This document shows, piece by piece, positions 1-7,348 of a stretch of 36,084 bases of DNA (positions within the stretch are counted from its first letter, which is position 1; each line of letters opens with the position of its first letter). The stretch covers positions 1-36,084 of the forward strand of contig NZ_LRTR01000295.1 of assembly GCF_001550375.1 (NCBI RefSeq). Reading direction: 5' to 3'. Origin of the DNA: Streptomyces europaeiscabiei (GTDB taxonomy: Bacteria; Actinomycetota; Actinomycetes; Streptomycetales; Streptomycetaceae). The position numbers and the translations under genes were made by a program. The notes below the pieces were generated by a model, which saw only the letters and a program-made list of their open reading frames with translations, was not told the origin of the DNA and did no database searches.

Positions 1-21
1 GGCGGTTGCCGGCGTCCTGGG

Positions 22-297
22 TCAGAGCGCTATCGGGTGCGACGTGCGGCCCGATGCCTCGTCTATCTCGTCGTGGGCCTTGGTGAGGAGCTTCATGGCG
101 AGCTCGTTCAGGGCCCTGGCCCCGGCTATCTCCTCGCCGACCCGGGGCTGATGGGAGTCGGTCCGGTGGCGGCTGGCGTAACCGTTCGCGCGTACCTCCT
201 TCCCGTCGGGGAGCCGTACGAGGGCCGCCGCCCGTGTGCGCTGATCGTCCTCCTGGAACTCCAGCTCGATGTGCCATCCGACAGCGGTTTTCATCAT
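22..297 (-). CDS. DUF1876 family small protein
   Basis: Encodes 91 residues that resemble the DUF1876 family (small actinobacterial proteins with a dsRBD-like fold and no known activity). The protein begins MMKTAVGWHIELEF, followed by a TRAAALVRLPDGKEVRANGYASR strand region and a helical end around AGARALNELAMKLL, which is the usual family layout. I chose the start at 297 because a strong ribosome site, GGAGGTGATC, lies 8 bases upstream; the frame stays open to 354 but nothing supports a longer start. It sits just outside the integrase junction and is probably native chromosomal DNA. No operon partner is visible. Family assignment is from motif memory; function is unknown. Confidence 0.75.
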   Translation of the reverse strand: MMKTAVGWHIELEFQEDDQRTRAAALVRLPDGKEVRANGYASRHRTDSHQPRVGEEIAGARALNELAMKLLTKAHDEIDEASGRTSHPIAL

Positions 298-377
298 GAC
301 GATCACCTCCGGAATCGCTCTTTCCAGAGTGCTCCTCCTCTCCCGTGGACGCACGGCCTGCCCGGCCCCCGTCCCGC

Positions 378-515
378 CTATCCGGCCCGCAGCATCAGCC
401 CGATCCCCACGACCAGCAGCCCCGCGGCCACGATCCGCGGCGCCCCGAACCGCTCTTTGAAGAACACCGCCCCGATCGCCGCCCCCACGATGATCGATGT
501 CATATCCGGCTCATA
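378..515 (-). pseudogene. C-terminal fragment of a DMT (EamA-type) transporter
   Basis: Reading leftward from about 515, the frame gives YEPDMTSIIVGAAIGAVFF and then KERFGAPRIVAAGLLVVGIG, ending in TAG at 378-380. Two hydrophobic stretches separated by a KERFG turn are typical of the last two helices of drug/metabolite transporters. Only about 45 codons remain. The frame hits TGA a few codons to the right, exactly where the integrase gene begins. The 5' part of the transporter is not found between here and cdgB. The simplest reading is that a serine-integrase element entered the gene and that its far end has since been lost or lies elsewhere. The split is visible in the sequence; the family is inferred from short motifs. 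Confidence 0.6.
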
Positions 516-534
516 CAGTGTTTGTCATGAGCCG
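507..534. other. Inverted repeat at the integrase/transporter junction, candidate att half-site
   Basis: CGGCTCAT at 507-514 and ATGAGCCG at 527-534 form a perfect 8-bp inverted repeat around a 12-base centre. It lies where the transporter fragment stops and includes the integrase start codon. Large serine integrases recombine at imperfect inverted repeats beside their own gene, so this is a plausible attL/attR hybrid site. Without the empty target it cannot be delimited. Confidence 0.4.
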
Positions 535-1978
535 ATCCAAGTTACCCAAGGCCGCCATCACGCCGGGCGAGCCCGCAGCGATCTACTGCCGCATCTCCCA
601 CACCAGGGACGAGGATCAGACCGGCGTCGACCGCCAGGAACGCATCTGCCGGGAGATCGCCGAGCGCCTACAGCTCCGTGTCGAGTCGTCGCACATCTAC
701 GTGGACAACAACCGGTCGGCGTGGCAGCGCAACCGGAAGCGACCGGGGTGGGAGGAGATGCTGAGGGCGATGGGGGAGGGGGAGATCAGGCACGTCATCG
801 TCTACCACCCCGACCGCCTGATGAGGCAGCCGAAGGATCTTGAGGAACTGCTCTCCATAGCCGACGACAAGCGCGTCCTTCTGCATGGCGAGGCGAACCG
901 GCGCGATCTGTCGGACCCAGACGACCGGTTCATCCTCCGCATCGAGGTGGCGCACGCGTGCCGCTCCTCCGATGACACGTCGCGCCGTCTCAAGGATGCC
1001 TTGAAGGAGCACGCCCGAGAAGGCCGGCCGCATGTGGGCAACCGACCGTACGGCTACACCCGCGACGGCCGCGCGATTGTCGAGAAGGAAGCGGAGATCG
1101 TTCGCGAGGTCTACCGCCGCTTCTTGGACGGTGAGTCACCGAACCGCATAGCCCAGGACCTTGCAGCACGCGACATCCCCACGTCGAAGGGCAAGACGTG
1201 GAACCCCGAGAACGTTCGTCATCTGCTGGCGTCCCATTTCGTGGCCGGACTCCGGTTCCACCTGGGGGAGGAAGTGGCCATAGGGACGTGGCCCGCCATC
1301 ATCGACCGGGGGCAGTGGGACGAGGTGCAACGGCTCAAGGAGTACCGCGCTCAGCAACACCGGGACACGAAGAAACGGCCGCTCCGTAACTACATCCTGC
1401 GCGGTGTCGTCACGTGCGCGTGCGGAGCACGCATGAGCGGCTCGAACAGCGTCCGGTATCCCTACTACCGGTGCACCCGCGCCGACAACACCGACCAGGA
1501 CAAGTGCAACCGCTCCGTCTCGGCCGTGCCGCTGGAGGCGTTCGTGCGGGACGTGACGATCAAGGTGTTGACCAAGCTCGACACCGCTGGCTACGAGCCG
1601 GCCGCGACCACGCGCCCAGAGGCTGACGTGCTCGCGGACGAGAAGGACCGCGCGAAGCTGGGGGAGCTGAAAGAACTCTGGCTCAACGATGACGACTTCA
1701 CGACCGCCGACTTTCAGTCCATGCGCGCGCCCATCCTCAAGCGGATGAAGGAGCGTCAGCGGAAGACCGTCAAGCGGCCGATCGCCGTCCTGGAGGGGAT
1801 CGCCGGACCGGACGCCGAAACCAACTGGAAGAGGCTGGAGGAGGCGGAGGACCACGCGCGCATGAACGCGATCTACCGGTTCCTGTTCGCTGCGGTGATC
1901 GTCCGTCCGCCGACGCGGAAGGGCAGGGGGTTCGACACGGATCGGGTGGACATCGAGCCGAATCCGCTGGACTACTAG
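527..1978 (+). CDS. Large serine recombinase (integrase)
   Basis: Encodes 483 residues. Domains in order: an N-terminal resolvase catalytic domain (about residues 15-160) with the nucleophile Ser24 in YCRIS and the YHPDRLMR segment; a recombinase domain starting near GNRPYGYTRDG; a zinc ribbon with CACGARMSG and YYRC followed by DKCNRS; then a charged helical stretch likely to form the coiled coil used in synapsis. Length and layout fit phage or ICE integrases of the phiC31 type. ATG 527 is preferred over 497 because the homology begins just after it, although no good ribosome site is visible. It lies against the cut transporter gene, and an insertion sequence sits exactly at its TAG stop without altering the protein. 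It is probably the relic of an integrated element, since no other phage or ICE genes follow. Confidence 0.93.
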   Translation: MSRSKLPKAAITPGEPAAIYCRISHTRDEDQTGVDRQERICREIAERLQLRVESSHIYVDNNRSAWQRNRKRPGWEEMLRAMGEGEIRHVIVYHPDRLMRQPKDLEELLSIADDKRVLLHGEANRRDLSDPDDRFILRIEVAHACRSSDDTSRRLKDALKEHAREGRPHVGNRPYGYTRDGRAIVEKEAEIVREVYRRFLDGESPNRIAQDLAARDIPTSKGKTWNPENVRHLLASHFVAGLRFHLGEEVAIGTWPAIIDRGQWDEVQRLKEYRAQQHRDTKKRPLRNYILRGVVTCACGARMSGSNSVRYPYYRCTRADNTDQDKCNRSVSAVPLEAFVRDVTIKVLTKLDTAGYEPAATTRPEADVLADEKDRAKLGELKELWLNDDDFTTADFQSMRAPILKRMKERQRKTVKRPIAVLEGIAGPDAETNWKRLEEAEDHARMNAIYRFLFAAVIVRPPTRKGRGFDTDRVDIEPNPLDY

Positions 1979-3928
1979 CCTCGGGCTTTCACGAACTGGG
2001 CGGTCCGCGACTTGATCACAGCTGGGAGAAGTACTCCTGACCAGCGGCATCGGAACTTGTCGAGGGTCCGGTTGGGTGCGAGGAGAGAAGCACCCCTCAG
2101 GTGAAGCGGGCGTACGATCTTGCCCCGAGCACTCCCCGATCGCCGTCGCGTGTCCGTCTATGCTCGCAGTGATGAGGTCGCCCGCACGGTAAAGAACGGG
2201 ACCCGGGGTGCGGTCAGGGTCGTTTGCCTCATCACCATCGCGTGATGGAATCCGCGTAGCCAACTTCGCGGAGTCTCCTGAGCACGTTGTCCGACGGCTG
2301 GTCAGAAGAGCGGAAAATGCCCCTGACCAGCCAGAATGAGGATTGTCTAGGCCCTCGTTCCCGCGCCCGTCGGAGGCACTTTCCAGGTGAGTAAGCGTAT
2401 CGGGTTGTACCCGCGTGTCCGCGTCGAGGGCGGTGGCCGCGGGACGGTCTCTCAGGCCGGGGCGGTGCTGCTGGTCGAGACGGTCCGCACGTCCGGCCTG
2501 GACACCGCGGTATCGGCGGCAATGGCGCCGTGGCGCAAGCCGCGAACGGTGCACGATCCGGGCAAGATCCTGCTGGATGTGGCCCTGGCCGTCGCACTCG
2601 GCGGAGACTGCCTGGCCGACATCGGCATACTGCGGGCCGAGCCTGACGTGTTCGGCCCCGTGGCCTCCGATCCGACGGTCTCCCGTCTCGTCGACGCTCT
2701 GGCCGCAGCCGGCCCGAAGGCCCTCACCGCGATCCGGTCGGCGCGGGCAGAAGTACGGTCGCGGGTCTGGGAGTTGGCCGGTGCGGACGGTCCGGCCGTC
2801 GACGGCACTGTGATCGTGGACATCGACGGTGTGCTGGTCCTGGCGCACTCCGAGAAGCAAGATGCCACCGCGACCTGGAAGAAGACCTTCGGCCATCACC
2901 CGCTGGTGGCGTTCGTCGACCACGGCCAGGCTGGTTCCGGCGAGCCGGTGGCCGCGCTGCTGAGGCCCGGCAACGCCGGCTCCAACACCGCCACCGATCA
3001 CATCGAAACCACCCGGCTCGCCCTGGCTCAACTGCCCCGACACCTGCGGCGGGGCCGGCAGACGTTGATCCGCACCGACTCCGCCGGCGGCACCCACGCC
3101 TTCCTCGACTGGCTCTCCAGGCCCGGCCGGTGGCTGTCGTATTCCGTCGGAATGACCATCACCGACGCCATCCACCAGGCTGTGCTGAAGATTCCGAAGA
3201 AGGCGTGGACGCCGGCCTATGACGCGGGCGGCACCGAGCGGCCCGGCGCCTGGGTCGCGGAGATCACGGACATGCCCGACCTGAGTACGTGGCCGAAGGG
3301 GATGCGGCTGGTCGTCCGCAAGGAACGGCCGCACCCCGGCGCCCAGTTGCGTTTCACCGACCTTGACGGGCTACGGCTGACCTGCTTCGCGACCAACACA
3401 AGAGGCGGCCAGCTCGCCGACCTCGAACTGCGTCACCGCCGCCGGGCCCGCTGTGAGGACCGCATCCGAGGCGCCCGCGACACCGGACTGCGCAATCTGC
3501 CCCTGCACGACACCGCACAGAACTGGATCTGGCTGGAGATCGTCTCCCTCGCACTCGACCTCCTCGCCTGGATGCCGATGCTCGCGCTGACCGGCGAGGC
3601 CCGCCGCTGGGAACCCAAGAAGCTCCGTCTGAGGCTGTTCTGCGCCGCCGCCCAGCTCGTGAGCACCGGCCGCCGCCGCTGGCTCCGCTTCACTGCGCGA
3701 TGGCCCTGGACCGACGAGATCACCCGGGCAATCGACCGGCTCAATGCCTTGCCGAGCCCCGGCTGACCAGCCACACCGACCACCCCAACGATCCGCACCA
3801 CCACACCGGGAAAGTGGAACCCGGCGCCCACCCGACACGACACTCGGGCTGTCGGCGTGCCCATCCTCAGCCACCGAAAGCGAAACGGTCCGCCGACTCC
3901 GTCGGCCGACCGTCACGAAAGATCGAGG
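1979..3928 (+). mobile_element. IS1380-family insertion sequence
   Basis: A 1950-bp element containing one transposase gene. The left end begins CCTCGGGCTTTCACGA (1979-1994). The right end read inward on the minus strand is CCTCGATCTTTCGTGA (3928-3913), matching at 12 of 16 positions. Both ends are flanked by CTAG (1975-1978 and 3929-3932), a probable 4-bp target duplication. The left CTAG contains the integrase stop codon. About 400 bases lie between the left end and the transposase start; I see no second gene there. Ends and duplication are read from the sequence; the family follows from the transposase. Confidence 0.8.
2387..3766 (+). CDS. IS1380-family DDE transposase
   Basis: Encodes 459 residues, the normal size for IS1380 transposases. 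The DDE triad can be placed: the first Asp is near residues 145-147 in the VDIDGVLVLAHSEKQ segment, the second in LIRTDSAGG, and the Glu in RCEDRIRGARDTGLRNLP, a segment characteristic of the family. The start is GTG 2387, with GGAGG ten bases upstream. The reading frame is intact, so the element may still be active. It is transcribed in the same direction as the integrase and is the only gene of the insertion sequence. A large antisense frame over this region is a codon-bias shadow. Confidence 0.93.
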   Translation: MSKRIGLYPRVRVEGGGRGTVSQAGAVLLVETVRTSGLDTAVSAAMAPWRKPRTVHDPGKILLDVALAVALGGDCLADIGILRAEPDVFGPVASDPTVSRLVDALAAAGPKALTAIRSARAEVRSRVWELAGADGPAVDGTVIVDIDGVLVLAHSEKQDATATWKKTFGHHPLVAFVDHGQAGSGEPVAALLRPGNAGSNTATDHIETTRLALAQLPRHLRRGRQTLIRTDSAGGTHAFLDWLSRPGRWLSYSVGMTITDAIHQAVLKIPKKAWTPAYDAGGTERPGAWVAEITDMPDLSTWPKGMRLVVRKERPHPGAQLRFTDLDGLRLTCFATNTRGGQLADLELRHRRRARCEDRIRGARDTGLRNLPLHDTAQNWIWLEIVSLALDLLAWMPMLALTGEARRWEPKKLRLRLFCAAAQLVSTGRRRWLRFTARWPWTDEITRAIDRLNALPSPG

Positions 3929-3952
3929 CTAGGGCGACCCGCCCGGCCGCGC

Positions 3953-4072
3953 TCAGTCCCACTCGGTCTCGGTCGGTCCCACTCGGTCCCGGTCGGTCTC
4001 ACGCAGTCCCCGTCGGTCCCACTCGGCCCTGCTCGGTCTCACGCAGTCCCCGTCGGTCCCAGTCGGCCCTGC
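3953..4072. repeat. Twelve-copy 10-bp tandem repeat
   Basis: Twelve consecutive 10-base units based on TCGGTCCCAC run without a gap from 3953. The units at 3993-4032 and 4033-4072 also form a 40-bp second-order repeat differing at one base. Ten-base spacing changes reading frame each unit, so it is unlikely to be coding. It begins about 20 bases outside the right end of the insertion sequence. Confidence 0.85.
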
Positions 4073-4191
4073 TCGGCCGCCCTGATCAGCCCCGATCAAC
4101 CCCGGGCACAGCGCCTACACAGAGTTCTGAATTCTGTTCAAGAAGCGCACGCGGGAAACGCATAAACTCCACTCAATTGCTCATCTTCTGT

Positions 4192-4207
4192 TGTGACTTG
4201 AGTCACA
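4192..4207. promoter_or_regulatory. Candidate Crp-type operator upstream of cdgB
   Basis: TGTGACTTGAGTCACA is a perfect 16-bp palindrome of the form TGTGA-N6-TCACA, the classical CRP/FNR-family site. It lies 165 bases before the cdgB start. Streptomyces has a Crp regulator of related specificity; binding here is inferred. Confidence 0.55.
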
Positions 4208-4222
4208 GGAGCCATATTTTGT

Positions 4223-4235
4223 TGACCCTGTGTAC
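4223..4235. promoter_or_regulatory. Candidate BldD box upstream of cdgB
   Basis: TGACCCTGTGTAC matches the BldD consensus as I remember it (TnACnC(A/T)GnGTnA) at all fixed positions but the last. BldD, the c-di-GMP-responsive developmental repressor, is known to control cdgB in S. coelicolor, which makes the site plausible here. Confidence 0.5.
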
Positions 4236-4371
4236 CGAGTGGGCTTCGCGCTGTGATTCAGTGGCGGGGACGCTGCAAGCTGTAAGCGGGAACTGTAAGC
4301 GGTAGTAAGCCCGCGAGTTAAGCAGGTTACCTGGAGCCTGGAGCTGCCACGAGATCTCGGGGGGAGGGCGA

Positions 4372-6135
4372 ATGGAAACCGATTCGGAGCCCTACGTCCG
4401 TCTGACGACACTGCGGCAGCTGCACCAGGTGATGGCGGACATGAACACCGCGCGCAGCCTGGCCGACACGCTGCAGACCGTCGCCGACGGTGTGGTCAAC
4501 GGCCTGGGCTACGAACTGGCGTGCGTGAACCTCGTCCGCCCCGACGGCGACCTGGTCGTCGCCGCCCTCGCCGGGAACAGCGCCGCCGAAGCCCTGATCA
4601 CCGGCCGCGTTGGCTCCCGCGACGCCTGGGACCGCCGGCTGAACATGGGCGAGGCCTGGGGCGACCTGCGGTTCATACCGCACACCGAGGGCTGGGTTCT
4701 CGACGAGGACGACGTACCGCAGTGGTACACCGACGGTCCCGCTCCCCGGTTCGAGGACGAGTGGCATCCGTCCGACCGGCTCTTCGCCCCGATGTACACC
4801 CCGGGCGCCCCTGGCGCCTCCTGTGGCGAGCTGCTCGGCGTCGTGTCCGTGGACCGGCCGCGAAACGGTCGCCGACCGGGCGCATGGGGACGGGAAGCGC
4901 TCCAGATGTACGCCTTCCAGGCCGCCATCGCGATCAGCAACGCTCGCCTGCGCGCCAACATGCAGCGTGCACTGGTCAGGCTCGAAAGGGAGCAGCAGGC
5001 GCTGCGCGCCAGCGAGGAATCCTTCCGGCAGGCCTTCGAGTACGCCCCCTCCGGCATGGCCATCGCCGAGATGGGTGGCGATCAGCACGGCCGGATCCTG
5101 CGGACCAACGACGCGCTGTGCCGACTGCTCGGGCGGCCGGCTTCGGCGATGCGGCGGTATGCGTTCTCCGATCTCGTCCATCCCGAGGACATAGGCACCC
5201 TCCTGCGGACCTCCGCCGAGGGCGGGCGCGCGGAGCTGCGGCTCGGGCGGCGCGACGGGACGTACGTATGGGTGTCCCTGCGCAACAGCGTGGTCGCGGA
5301 CGCCGCCGACGGGCCCCGCTTCCTGCTCACCCACGTCGAGGACATCGAGGAGCGCAAGCGGCGTGAGCTGCAGCTCGCGCACCGGGCCTCGCACGACGCG
5401 CTCACCGGGCTGCCGAACTCCGCGGAGCTGCGCTCGCGCCTCTCCTCCCGTCTCTGTCAGCGCCCGCAGTCGCTCCCGGCCGGCGCGGCGGCCGACTCGA
5501 TGAACGCGGCCTTCGGGCAGTTCGGGGTGCCGGGGGAGTCCGGCGCCGGGCACGGCGAGTTCGGGGAGCACGGTGCCGCCGAGCATTCGGCGCGGCTGCC
5601 GCACCCGTCGTTCGACGACTACGAGGCCGCGGGACACAGCGGGCACGCCTTCGACTTCCACAGGGCCGGCGGACCGTACGACGCCTTCGACCACCATGTG
5701 CACACCGTCGCGCCCGAGGACGACCGGGACGACGGGACCAAGGGGCTCGCGGTGCTCTTCTGCGACCTCGACGGGTTCAAGTCGATCAACGACCGGTTCG
5801 GGCACAACTCGGGCGACGCCGTCCTCATCGAGGTGGCCCGGCGGCTCAGCCGGGGTGTGCGCGACGGCGACACGGTGGCCCGGCTCGGCGGTGACGAGTT
5901 CGTCGTCCTCGCCGACGGCCTCGGCCGCGCGGACGCCCAGGACCTCGCCGTACGCCTCCGCAACGAGATCATCCAGCCGATTCGGGTCGACGGCCGCGCG
6001 ATGCGCGTCGGCGCCAGTTTCGGCATCGGCTGGGCGCACTGCGGAATGACGGCGGACGAGGTGTTGAAATCAGCTGACGAGCGGATGTACGTCGAGAAAC
6101 GATCTCGTCCCAGGCAGCACAGGCGGGCCGGATAG
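4372..6135 (+). CDS. cdgB: Diguanylate cyclase CdgB (GAF-PAS-GGDEF)
   Basis: Encodes 587 residues and makes c-di-GMP from two GTP. Order of domains: GAF (about 10-190); a short helix; PAS/PAC (about 220-330, with SFRQAFEYAPSGMAIAEM and the VEDIEERKRRE exit); then GGDEF. The catalytic motif GGDEF is intact at residues 506-510, and the inhibitory I-site RDGD lies at 497-500, five residues before it, so product feedback is expected. There is no membrane segment, so the protein is cytosolic. A stretch of about 95 residues rich in His, Gly and Asp interrupts the GGDEF domain after HDALTGLPN. The start ATG follows GGGGAGG. Domain order and gene neighbourhood match CdgB of S. coelicolor, a BldD target affecting development. 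Candidate Crp and BldD sites lie upstream. Confidence 0.92.
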   Translation: METDSEPYVRLTTLRQLHQVMADMNTARSLADTLQTVADGVVNGLGYELACVNLVRPDGDLVVAALAGNSAAEALITGRVGSRDAWDRRLNMGEAWGDLRFIPHTEGWVLDEDDVPQWYTDGPAPRFEDEWHPSDRLFAPMYTPGAPGASCGELLGVVSVDRPRNGRRPGAWGREALQMYAFQAAIAISNARLRANMQRALVRLEREQQALRASEESFRQAFEYAPSGMAIAEMGGDQHGRILRTNDALCRLLGRPASAMRRYAFSDLVHPEDIGTLLRTSAEGGRAELRLGRRDGTYVWVSLRNSVVADAADGPRFLLTHVEDIEERKRRELQLAHRASHDALTGLPNSAELRSRLSSRLCQRPQSLPAGAAADSMNAAFGQFGVPGESGAGHGEFGEHGAAEHSARLPHPSFDDYEAAGHSGHAFDFHRAGGPYDAFDHHVHTVAPEDDRDDGTKGLAVLFCDLDGFKSINDRFGHNSGDAVLIEVARRLSRGVRDGDTVARLGGDEFVVLADGLGRADAQDLAVRLRNEIIQPIRVDGRAMRVGASFGIGWAHCGMTADEVLKSADERMYVEKRSRPRQHRRAG

Positions 6136-6209
6136 CGGCCGGAGTGACACCCGCGACATGTAGGGATAAGACCAGGTCAGAGCCGGGCGACGGCTGGAAA
6201 GTGCCTGGT

Positions 6210-6311
6210 GGGTGGCGGGTCGGCGAGGCGATGAGGTCCGAGTCACCCGTTTGGGCCACCACGAGCGGGTAGGCTCGCTCTCCTACACCCCCACGCAATG
6301 ACCCGCCACCC
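6210..6311 (+). other. Long inverted repeat in the leader before the carbohydrate-binding gene
   Basis: GGGTGGCGGGTC (6210-6221) and GACCCGCCACCC (6300-6311) are perfect 12-bp inverted repeats separated by 78 bases. A smaller hairpin (CGAGC and GCTCG, around 6263-6278) lies inside. The whole could fold in the leader of the gene at 6349. It may be a regulatory leader or an upstream terminator for cdgB; no tRNA or known riboswitch shape was recognised. Confidence 0.4.
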
Positions 6312-6348
6312 GTACGTGTATGTACCGCACCGCTGAGGAGACCTAGGG

Positions 6349-7338
6349 ATGACGCCCGGCAACAACGGCGCGAGCACGCCCGAGGACGACGACCCGTTCG
6401 GCTACCTCTACGAGGACGGGCAGGCCCGAGGAGCTCAGCCGCCCAGCGCGAGCTACGGCTACCCGAACGCGGTCAACCGGGCGCGACCGGTCGGCGAACG
6501 CCAGTACGGGCAGCAGACCCAGCAGGCTCCGCAGGCCCCCACCGCGCAGTACGGGCAGGTCCCGCAGCAGGGGTACGGCCAGCAGCAGGGCGGCCCCGGC
6601 CAGCAGAACACGCACTACCAGGCCCCCGAGAGCTTCTCCGGCGGCGCCCCGACGACCCGTCAGCACGGGCACGGCAACGGCGGGGGCGGCGGCCGCGGCC
6701 GTGGCCCCAACACCAAGGGCCTCCTCATCGGCGCGATCGCCGTCGTGGCCGCGGTGGTGATCGGGATCAGCGTCGCCATGCTCAGCGACGACTCGAAGGA
6801 CACCTCCGGCGACAACACCGGGGCCTCCACCACCCCCACCGCCGAGCAGAGCAAGGACCCCAGCCCGTCGGCCAGCAAGTCGAAGAAGGCGGAAGCCGGC
6901 GACCTCCCCAAGGCCGAGGCCAAGACCCTCCTCCTCGGCGGCAACGCGGCCATCGCCTCCGACGTCCCCGGCGCCAGGTCGGACGGCGGGTTCTACGTCG
7001 GTAACTTCAACTCGGTGGGCTCGTCGGTGACGTGGAAGGCCGACGACGTCCCGAAGGCCGATTCGTACCGGCTGTACGTCGTCTACGGCGTGCCCGGCAA
7101 GAACGCCAACGCCACGCTCACGGTCAACGGCACGGTCCTGAGCCGCCCGCTCAACCTCGAGAACTTCTCGAACGCCCCGGAGGGCGACTACGAGAAGGGC
7201 TGGACGTACAGCTATTCGATCGTCCAGCTCAACAAGGGCACCAACGAGATCAAGATCTCGTGCGAGCAGGGCAACTCCTGCGACGTGAACATCGACCAGA
7301 TGTACCTGGCGGGCAAGGACGAGGACGCCGAAGGCTGA
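6349..7338 (+). CDS. Membrane-anchored protein with a C-terminal carbohydrate-binding-like domain
   Basis: Encodes 329 residues. Residues 1-120 are a cytosolic low-complexity region rich in Gln, Gly, Pro and Tyr (repeated YGQQ and QQ patterns). One transmembrane helix follows at about 124-145 (GLLIGAIAVVAAVVIGISV), then a Ser/Thr/Lys-rich linker. The outer domain (about 190-325) contains DGGFYVGNFNSVGSSVTW and later VNIDQMYLAGK, a beta-sandwich pattern like CBM35/CBM6 modules. I infer a surface protein that binds polysaccharide or peptidoglycan, with no catalytic domain. It follows cdgB on the same strand after 213 bases. Its stop codon lies inside a strong hairpin. The CBM call is by pattern only. 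Confidence 0.75.
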   Translation: MTPGNNGASTPEDDDPFGYLYEDGQARGAQPPSASYGYPNAVNRARPVGERQYGQQTQQAPQAPTAQYGQVPQQGYGQQQGGPGQQNTHYQAPESFSGGAPTTRQHGHGNGGGGGRGRGPNTKGLLIGAIAVVAAVVIGISVAMLSDDSKDTSGDNTGASTTPTAEQSKDPSPSASKSKKAEAGDLPKAEAKTLLLGGNAAIASDVPGARSDGGFYVGNFNSVGSSVTWKADDVPKADSYRLYVVYGVPGKNANATLTVNGTVLSRPLNLENFSNAPEGDYEKGWTYSYSIVQLNKGTNEIKISCEQGNSCDVNIDQMYLAGKDEDAEG

Positions 7339-7347
7339 GAGCCTTCG
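7329..7347. terminator. Bidirectional hairpin terminator
   Basis: CGAAGGCT and AGCCTTCG form a perfect 8-bp stem with a GAG loop, and the stop codon of the upstream gene lies inside it. It sits between convergent genes and can serve both. Confidence 0.65.
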
Positions 7348-7348
7348 C

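Noticed and set aside
1136..3334. 732-codon open frame on the minus strand across the integrase and transposase
   Set aside because: It is antisense to two clearly recognised genes and has no family resemblance; long antisense frames are common in high-GC DNA.
2371..3820. CACTTTCC (about 2377) and GGAAAGTG (about 3811) as the insertion sequence ends
   Set aside because: They fall at the transposase start codon and close after its stop; the longer CCTCG ends with CTAG duplications at 1979 and 3928 are better.
4196..4204. Reading the palindrome TGACTTGAGTCA as a BldD box
   Set aside because: The centre is four bases instead of five; the Crp form fits perfectly and a better BldD match lies 16 bases downstream.
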